NCBI GenBank assembly: GCA_025462805.1
Contig: JAOAPJ010000109.1
Location: 1 to 10,896, forward strand
Length of the DNA stretch: 10,896 bases
Direction of reading: 5' to 3'
DNA from: Acidobacteriaceae bacterium
Lineage (GTDB): Bacteria; Acidobacteriota; Terriglobia; Terriglobales; Acidobacteriaceae
Shown: one piece after another, positions 7,424-10,896 of the stretch
Position numbering within the stretch: position 1 is the first letter of the stretch
How the letters are laid out: each line of letters starts with the position of its first letter
Translations under genes and position numbers: made by a program
Notes under the pieces: generated by a model
The model's database searches: none
Told to the model about the DNA's origin: nothing
Seen by the model: the letters and a program-made list of their open reading frames with translations, nothing else

Positions 7424-7507
7424 ATGACTCCACATATGCACCCGACGCGGATTTGTAGCATCCGGCTCGCCTCTCCATGCAGCCGTGAGGCCAAGGAACG
7501 ACCGTAA
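7424..7507 (+). CDS. Possible 27-residue leader or small peptide upstream of the hydrolase
   Basis: ATG at 7424, TAA at 7505-7507. A GGGAGG Shine-Dalgarno (7413-7418) sits at an ideal 5-nt spacing, better than most genes in this window. The peptide begins MTPHMHPTRIC and ends SREAKERP; it contains two Cys, several basic residues and no membrane segment. I do not recognise it. An in-frame ATG at 7405 would add six residues and lose the good spacing. It could be a translated leader controlling the hydrolase 115 nt downstream, a free small protein, or a chance frame. No attenuator hairpin with a T-run was seen after it. Confidence 0.3.
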   Translation: MTPHMHPTRICSIRLASPCSREAKERP

Positions 7508-7621
7508 TGGAACTTTGGACTTCCCTCTGTGCATCTTTTCGTTCCAGCGCGCTTCCTATGTTGCAGGAGTTTTAATAAATTGAGTGACTCGGCCATTTGC
7601 TGGACTTGCCTGAGGTTCTGA

Positions 7622-8548
7622 ATGTCTCTTGCCGGCTGGATTAATGCCTTGGAGTATCTGCAGGTACGGGAGGAGTTTGTCCCGGTCCAGGGCGCACGCA
7701 TGCGCTGTCTCGTCTCCGGCCAGGGGCCATCCCTGCTTCTGCTCCATGGACTGCTGGGCACGGCGGATGCCTGGGGTGCTGCCACGCAGCGGCTCGCCAC
7801 CGACTCGACCATCCTTGCACCCGACGCGCTAGGCATTGGCGGCTCGGACCGGGTAGCCGGCCTGGACGTCAGTCTGACCGCCGCCGCAGAACGAGTCGTG
7901 GCGCTGATGGATGCGAAGGACATCCCGCAGACCGATATCGTAGGCACCTCCCATGGCGGCTCGATCGCCCTGATGCTGGCCGCACGCCATCCTGAGCGCG
8001 TGCGCAGCCTCATCCTTCACGCGCCCGCGAATCCCTTCTCCGACATCGCTGATCCATTGATCCGGTTCTACCGGACGGCGCTGGGACGCCGCTTCGCCTC
8101 GCGGCTCCCAGCGGTTCCCGCCGGCATGCAGTCGCTCGCCCTGGGACGCATGTACGGGGATGCGAGCCGAGTCCGGTCCGGGTCGCTCGAGAGCTACATC
8201 CGCTCCCTTCGCATACCGGGCACGGTGGATTATGTTCTCAGCATCCTGGACCGCTGGCATGAGGACATGGCGGAACTGGCAGCAGTGCTGCCCAAGGTGC
8301 GAAATGTACCCGCGCTGTTGCTGTGGGGTGATCGCGACCGTGCGGTGAGCCTCGCAAGCGGGGAGCGGCTGGTCGGCTACTTCGAAAGGGCCTCTCTGCT
8401 GGTGATTCCCGGAGCCGGTCATCTGCCGCACGAAGAGGTGCCCGCGGCCTTCTCTGTCGCCATCAACAGCTTCTTGGGCGGTCTGAAACGCGAGCAGATA
8501 CATCCCAGCAAAGGACTGCGCATCGTATCCCGCAACGGAGTAGCCTGA
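7622..8548 (+). CDS. Alpha/beta hydrolase
   Basis: A 308-residue protein with a complete alpha/beta-hydrolase core and no signal peptide, so probably a cytoplasmic esterase, lipase-like enzyme or related hydrolase. The oxyanion loop region is LLLLHGLLGTADAW (38-51), the nucleophile elbow is GTSHGG with Ser110, the acid is probably Asp239 in LLLWGDRD, and the catalytic His is His267 in GAGHLPHEE. The helical cap (about 140-215) is short and gives no clue to substrate. Haloalkane dehalogenase, C-C bond hydrolase and epoxide hydrolase relatives share this outline, and nothing here separates them. The ATG is supported by GAGG seven nt upstream. A small secreted-protein gene follows after 32 nt and may be cotranscribed. 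The tail after the last core helix (about 287-308) is longer than usual and polar. Confidence 0.9.
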   Translation: MSLAGWINALEYLQVREEFVPVQGARMRCLVSGQGPSLLLLHGLLGTADAWGAATQRLATDSTILAPDALGIGGSDRVAGLDVSLTAAAERVVALMDAKDIPQTDIVGTSHGGSIALMLAARHPERVRSLILHAPANPFSDIADPLIRFYRTALGRRFASRLPAVPAGMQSLALGRMYGDASRVRSGSLESYIRSLRIPGTVDYVLSILDRWHEDMAELAAVLPKVRNVPALLLWGDRDRAVSLASGERLVGYFERASLLVIPGAGHLPHEEVPAAFSVAINSFLGGLKREQIHPSKGLRIVSRNGVA

Positions 8549-8580
8549 GAGACGCAGGACTTTGTTCGAGGAAAGAGGAG

Positions 8581-8940
8581 ATGGCTTTGAGACTCACGAG
8601 AAATCGCATTGCATGCGCGTTTTTAACTACGGCCTTGTGCATGGGCATGGCAGTACCGGCCGCATCGGCGCAGACCGCAGGCCAGGACATGAAGGACGCC
8701 GGCCACGAGACCAAGAACGCAACCAAAGACGTAGGGCACGGCGTTGCCAAGGGCACCAAGAAGGCCTACCACAAGACCGAGCACGGCACGGAAAAGGCCT
8801 ACGACAAGACGAAGGAAGGGACAGAGAAGGGCTACCACAAGACCGTCCATGGCACGAAGAAGGTGGTGCATGGAACCGCCCACGCGACGGAGCATGGCGC
8901 GAATAAGGTTGAGGACAAGACCACTCCGAACCCGCAGTAG
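8581..8940 (+). CDS. Small secreted Lys/His-rich protein with 11-residue repeats
   Basis: A 119-residue protein of no family that I can name with confidence. Residues 1-30 are a clear Sec signal peptide: basic start (RLTRNR), hydrophobic core, and ASA before Gln31. The mature part has no predicted membrane segment and is built from seven 11-residue units (36-112). The best are GTKKAYHKTEH, GTEKAYDKTKE, GTEKGYHKTVH and GTKKVVHGTAH. It is rich in Lys, His, Thr and Gly, strongly basic, and ends in a Pro-containing tail (TTPNPQ). Eleven-residue amphipathic repeats recall LEA-type desiccation proteins; nine His in the mature part would also suit metal binding. Both are inference. A GAGGAAAGAGGAG stretch before the ATG gives a strong ribosome binding site. 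It is followed by a strong hairpin terminator. Confidence 0.8.
   Translation: MALRLTRNRIACAFLTTALCMGMAVPAASAQTAGQDMKDAGHETKNATKDVGHGVAKGTKKAYHKTEHGTEKAYDKTKEGTEKGYHKTVHGTKKVVHGTAHATEHGANKVEDKTTPNPQ
8686..8916 (+). repeat. Seven tandem 33-bp (11-codon) units within the small secreted-protein gene
   Basis: The coding period is exactly 33 bp with no frame change. Units 3 to 6 (8752-8883) are closest, sharing GT-K--(Y/V)-(H/D)-T at protein level and stretches such as GGCACG and AAGGCCTACNACAAGAC at DNA level. The outer units (8686-8751 and 8884-8916) are degenerate. Growth by internal duplication is the simple explanation. Confidence 0.75.
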
Positions 8941-8974
8941 ACCGGATATGCGATAGGGCAGAAAAGCGGAAGCA

Positions 8975-9015
8975 AGAGACGGGGTGTGCGATTCCTACAT
9001 CGCCGCCCCGTTTCT
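8975..9015. terminator. Strong hairpin between convergent genes, likely bidirectional terminator
   Basis: AGAGACGGGGTG (8975-8986) pairs with 9004-9015 over 12 bp, two of them G-T. After a one-base T bulge, GCGAT (8988-8992) pairs with ATCGC (8999-9003), leaving a 6-base loop. The total is 17 pairs. It lies 35 bp after the secreted-protein stop and 26 bp after the SDR stop on the other strand. Neither side has a clean T-run; the minus-strand side is the more pyrimidine-rich (CTTGCTTCCGCTTTTCTG). Confidence 0.7.
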
Positions 9016-9040
9016 GTCTGGATCCTGGTCAGCCTGGGTG

Positions 9041-9676
9041 CTAGTCCGCGAGGTAGACGCCTCGGCGATGAAAGCGCGGGTCTGTGAGCTGCTGCAGCAT
9101 GAAATCGGCGACATCCGCACGCGAGATGTGGCGGCTGCTGGAGGGCAGCGCATCGGGCAGGACCCGGTACTTGCCGGTGGGCGGTGTGTCAGTGAGCCGC
9201 GGCGGCCTCACGATGGTGTAGTCAAGATCGCTGGCCGCGAGCAGACGCTCCTGCGCGCGCTGGTCCGACATCGGGTGACGCAGGAAGGTAGAACGCGCAA
9301 CCGTGAAGAGCAGGTTCGCGAGGCGGGGCTGGTACTTTCCCGCCGGGTAAAGAGCGCCCGCGGCTCCTACCGTGATAATGCGCTCCACCATGTGGAAGTG
9401 CATGCCGTTGATGATGATGGGCAGCGCGTGGCTGAGGATTGGGTCGGCCTTGAGCGTCCGCGGACCGAGAGCGGAGAAGACGGCGCGATGTCCATCTATG
9501 GCGTCGCCCACCGCCTGGGGATCATGGAGATCCCCCGCTACCACCCGCAGCCCATCGCGCGACTCTAACGCGTCTGCGCTTCGCACGAAAGCAGTCACCG
9601 CGTGACCGCGCTCCAGTGCGCCTACAATCAGCAGCCTTCCAATACCACCAGTGGCACCAAATACGATCAGCTTCAT
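9041..9676 (-). CDS. NAD(P)-binding atypical SDR (NmrA / biliverdin-reductase-B-like)
   Basis: A 211-residue, single-domain Rossmann protein. The dinucleotide loop is GATGGIG (7-13). Arg32 in FVRSADAL, at the end of the second strand, suggests NADP(H) preference. VVAGDLHDP (45-53), VFSALG (66-71), ITVGAAGA (101-108), LDYTIVRPPRLTD (151-163) and ISRADVADFML (184-194) follow the order seen in atypical short-chain dehydrogenases with a YwnB or BLVRB-like fold. The classical Tyr-x-x-x-Lys pair is not evident, as usual for this group, so it may be a flavin or quinone reductase or a redox sensor rather than an alcohol dehydrogenase. No signal peptide. The ATG has no strong ribosome binding site. 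A TATAGT box (minus strand, 9714-9709) about 33 nt before the start could be its -10, without a good -35. Confidence 0.87.
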   Translation of the reverse strand: MKLIVFGATGGIGRLLIVGALERGHAVTAFVRSADALESRDGLRVVAGDLHDPQAVGDAIDGHRAVFSALGPRTLKADPILSHALPIIINGMHFHMVERIITVGAAGALYPAGKYQPRLANLLFTVARSTFLRHPMSDQRAQERLLAASDLDYTIVRPPRLTDTPPTGKYRVLPDALPSSSRHISRADVADFMLQQLTDPRFHRRGVYLAD

Positions 9677-9727
9677 CCAGCGTTCCGAGGGGCAAAGACC
9701 AAAGGTTCACTATACAGGCGGTTAGGG

Positions 9728-9752
9728 GATCCGAGGATTGGCGATCCGAGGA
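9728..9752. repeat. Direct repeat GATCCGAGGA x2 in a divergent promoter region
   Basis: GATCCGAGGA occurs at 9728-9737 and again at 9743-9752, a perfect 10-bp repeat with a 15-bp period. It lies in the 152-bp gap between the divergent SDR and four-helix-bundle genes, upstream of both. The position would suit a regulator binding site for either gene. A small local duplication with no function is equally possible. Confidence 0.4.
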
Positions 9753-9810
9753 CATAGGCGACGCCGTCTGGAGTTGAATACAAACCGGGGGAGTGAAGGC
9801 ACATCCCAAT

Positions 9811-9819
9811 GAGGAAGGA
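9811..9819 (+). promoter_or_regulatory. Ribosome binding site that decides the start of the four-helix-bundle gene
   Basis: GAGGAAGGA lies 9 nt before the ATG at 9829. An in-frame GTG at 9793 would add 12 residues and place this purine run inside the gene. Homologues of the family usually begin near the ATG, so 9829 is preferred. Confidence 0.6.
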
Positions 9820-9828
9820 TGTGGCCAA

Positions 9829-10284
9829 ATGGTAGAGCATATCGCACTGGACAAAGTGGAATCGACGCTGAAGGACCTGATCGAGACGCTGCACGATGGG
9901 CATGAAGGCTTCATCGAGTTGGGGCAGCGTATTCAGGATCCGACGGCGAGACGTTTTTTCCTGGAAGAGACGCAGATCCGTGCAGAATACGCAGCGGAAC
10001 TGGAGAATGAACTGCACCGCATGGGCGTAAAGGATGTGAAAGTCAGCACGTCGACGTCGTCCAAGGCGCATCGCTTCTGGGGAGAGCTGAAGGCCAAGCT
10101 GGGCGGCGGAGATCACGCGCTGCTCGATACCGCGGAGCAAGGTGAGGATATCGCGAAGAAGGCCTATGCCGACGCGCTGGCGCAGGAGTTGCCGCTACCG
10201 ATCAGGGAGATGCTGGTTCGTCAAGAGGAACATATCCTAATCACGCATCACACGGTGAAAGGGCTGCGCGACAAGAAGAGGTAA
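9829..10284 (+). CDS. PA2169-family four-helix-bundle protein (DUF2383)
   Basis: About 151 residues from the ATG. The sequence matches the PA2169/DUF2383 family by pattern: an N-terminal LKDLIETLHDGHEGFIELGQ, then DPTARRFFLEETQIRAEYAAELE, a Gly-containing linker, HRFWGELKAKLGGGDHALLDTAEQGEDIAKKAYADAL, and a C-terminal helix with VRQEEHILITHHTVKGLRD. The four helices carry Glu and His residues (HEGF, EE, GED, EEH) in the manner of ferritin-like bundles. Metal binding is possible but not demonstrated for the family to my knowledge. There is no signal peptide or membrane helix. Members often sit among general-stress genes; here the neighbours are an SDR and a small membrane protein, neither of them an obvious partner. 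The gene ends at a hairpin shared with the convergent neighbour. Confidence 0.85.
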   Translation: MVEHIALDKVESTLKDLIETLHDGHEGFIELGQRIQDPTARRFFLEETQIRAEYAAELENELHRMGVKDVKVSTSTSSKAHRFWGELKAKLGGGDHALLDTAEQGEDIAKKAYADALAQELPLPIREMLVRQEEHILITHHTVKGLRDKKR

Positions 10285-10303
10285 TCGCCGCGATGCAAAA
10301 TCA

Positions 10304-10340
10304 GAGAACGACAGAGGCCGCCCTGCGAGGCGGCCTTCTC
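10304..10340. terminator. Bidirectional hairpin terminator between the four-helix-bundle and DUF4149 genes
   Basis: AGGCCGCC (10315-10322) pairs perfectly with GGCGGCCT (10329-10336) around a 6-base loop; GAGA (10304-10307) can also pair with TCTC (10337-10340) across a bulge. It lies 20 to 30 bp after the plus-strand stop and directly abuts the minus-strand stop (TAG at 10342-10340). T-runs are weak on both sides, with CTGATTTTGC further along the minus strand. Confidence 0.7.
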
Positions 10341-10858
10341 TACGCAAGGATCGAGTGCCGGCGGCCCGCCACGAAGAAGGCGACAAAGCCGAGGATCAGA
10401 ATCACCTGCTCCACATGGACGGATTGCCGGTGAAGCTGATCGAAGGTCGCGCGCGCGGGACTGGACTCGGGAAGCGAGGCGACGCTGCCGCCTGCTGACG
10501 CCTGCGCCGTATCCATGCGCGGGATGATCGAGAACTGCGAATAACCAGTGAGGCTGACCATCACCAGCACCAGCACGGCCTGGGGTACCACCGAGTGCCA
10601 GCGCACGTGTCCACGCAACAGCACGCTGCACAGCAGGAAGACCAGTCCGCAGATCAGACCTATGTAGTGCACGTGCCGCAGTGTGCCTCCCACGACCAGT
10701 CCGGCTGCGTGGATGCCATCTGCCGGATTGAGGAAGAGCGGCGGCAGCGCACCAAAGGCTACGACGGCCACCTGAACGAAGAGCACAAGCGCGCCGAGCC
10801 ACAGGCCCAGCGCCAGAAGAGACACGGTAGTCAGCAGACCTCGCATGCAGTCCAGCAT
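10340..10858 (-). CDS. DUF4149-type small integral membrane protein
   Basis: A 172-residue protein with four hydrophobic segments: about 8-37 (LLALGLWLGALVLFVQVAVV), 63-83, 90-106 and 150-165. The pattern fits DUF4149 (TMEM205-like): Gly-x-W-x-Gly in the first helix, then AAGLVVGGTLRHVHYIGL, and FDQLHRQSVHVE (139-150), the LH-x-x-S-V motif before the last helix. No catalytic function is known for this family. The loop 113-138 is rich in Ala and Ser and of low complexity. The ATG at 10858 is the first start codon available in this frame within the window, and no in-frame stop precedes it, so an upstream start beyond the edge cannot be excluded. The ribosome binding site is weak. Confidence 0.8.
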   Translation of the reverse strand: MLDCMRGLLTTVSLLALGLWLGALVLFVQVAVVAFGALPPLFLNPADGIHAAGLVVGGTLRHVHYIGLICGLVFLLCSVLLRGHVRWHSVVPQAVLVLVMVSLTGYSQFSIIPRMDTAQASAGGSVASLPESSPARATFDQLHRQSVHVEQVILILGFVAFFVAGRRHSILA

Positions 10859-10896
10859 GACGCAAGGCGGGGCACTAGGGAAGAGCGATTCGCTTT

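Larger units (their letters stand above)
7229..7621. other. Divergent intergenic region between the kinase operon and the hydrolase gene
   Basis: About 390 bp that must hold the promoters of both the minus-strand kinase operon and the plus-strand hydrolase. I see a cluster of TGTAA/TTACA half-sites (7321-7348), a short frame with a strong Shine-Dalgarno (7424-7507), and an AT-rich patch TTTTAATAAATTGAG (7570-7584) that could form part of a hydrolase promoter or leader. No good -35/-10 pair and no sigma-54 element with correct GG-N10-GC spacing was found on either strand. The hydrolase has a GAGG ribosome binding site just before its ATG. Confidence 0.6.

Noticed and set aside
7295..7507. 70-codon plus-strand frame starting at 7295 in the intergenic region.
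   Set aside because: No ribosome binding site at its start and no signature; only the last 28 codons, with their own strong Shine-Dalgarno, merit notice.
7496..7523. GGAAC motifs and GGAA/TTCC arms resembling an ECF sigma -35 element upstream of the hydrolase.
   Set aside because: No matching -10 element at 15-17 bp; the motif is short enough to occur by chance.
8752..8883. 33-bp tandem repeats considered as a CRISPR-like or non-coding satellite array.
   Set aside because: Period is an exact multiple of three, the frame stays open, there is a signal peptide and ribosome binding site, and there are no unique spacers; it is a protein repeat.
10248..10865. 205-codon minus-strand frame overlapping the DUF4149 gene.
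   Set aside because: Arg- and Ala-rich translation typical of a shadow frame; the other frame has four membrane helices and family motifs.

Overview
The window reads as an ordinary chromosomal segment from a GC-rich Gram-negative bacterium. An acidobacterium of the Terriglobus/Granulicella/Edaphobacter type is my best guess. That guess rests on the mixture of gene families (exported lactonase, DUF4149 membrane protein, PA2169-type four-helix-bundle protein, large multi-sensor kinase with NtrC-type regulator) and on general sequence feel; no marker gene fixes it. I saw no tRNA, rRNA, CRISPR array, phage gene or insertion sequence.

Layout. (1) 13-1197, plus strand: an exported beta-propeller lactonase of the 6-phosphogluconolactonase (YbhE) family. 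It runs tail to tail, with a 3-bp gap, into the next block. (2) 7228 down to 1201, minus strand: four genes in one direction and probably a single transcription unit. In order of transcription they are a large multi-pass sensor histidine kinase with an extracytoplasmic PDZ domain, its sigma-54-dependent NtrC-type response regulator (8-nt gene overlap), an MlaE-type lipid-transport permease, and an MlaF-type ATPase. (3) 7229-7621: a roughly 390-bp divergent intergenic region. It holds a cluster of TGTAA/TTACA half-sites and a 27-codon frame with a very good Shine-Dalgarno sequence. (4) 7622-8940, plus strand: an alpha/beta hydrolase followed after 32 nt by a small secreted, Lys/His-rich protein built of 11-residue repeats. 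(5) A strong hairpin between convergent genes, then a minus-strand NAD(P)-binding atypical SDR (9041-9676). (6) 9829-10284, plus strand: a PA2169/DUF2383-type four-helix-bundle protein, ending in a hairpin shared with the convergent DUF4149 membrane protein (10340-10858, minus).

How the genes may work together. The HK-RR-MlaE-MlaF block couples an envelope-sensing, sigma-54-type two-component system to the membrane and ATPase parts of an MCE lipid transporter. No MlaD/MCE substrate-binding gene is in the block; it ends against the convergent lactonase, so the partner must lie elsewhere or be absent. Two key catalytic or regulatory motifs are non-canonical. The MlaF-like ATPase has Ser in place of the Walker B catalytic Glu, and the response regulator has GAFTSA in place of GAFTGA. 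These two departures, with the PDZ-containing kinase, are the most interesting signals here. The rest of the window is mostly small stress-type or housekeeping genes.
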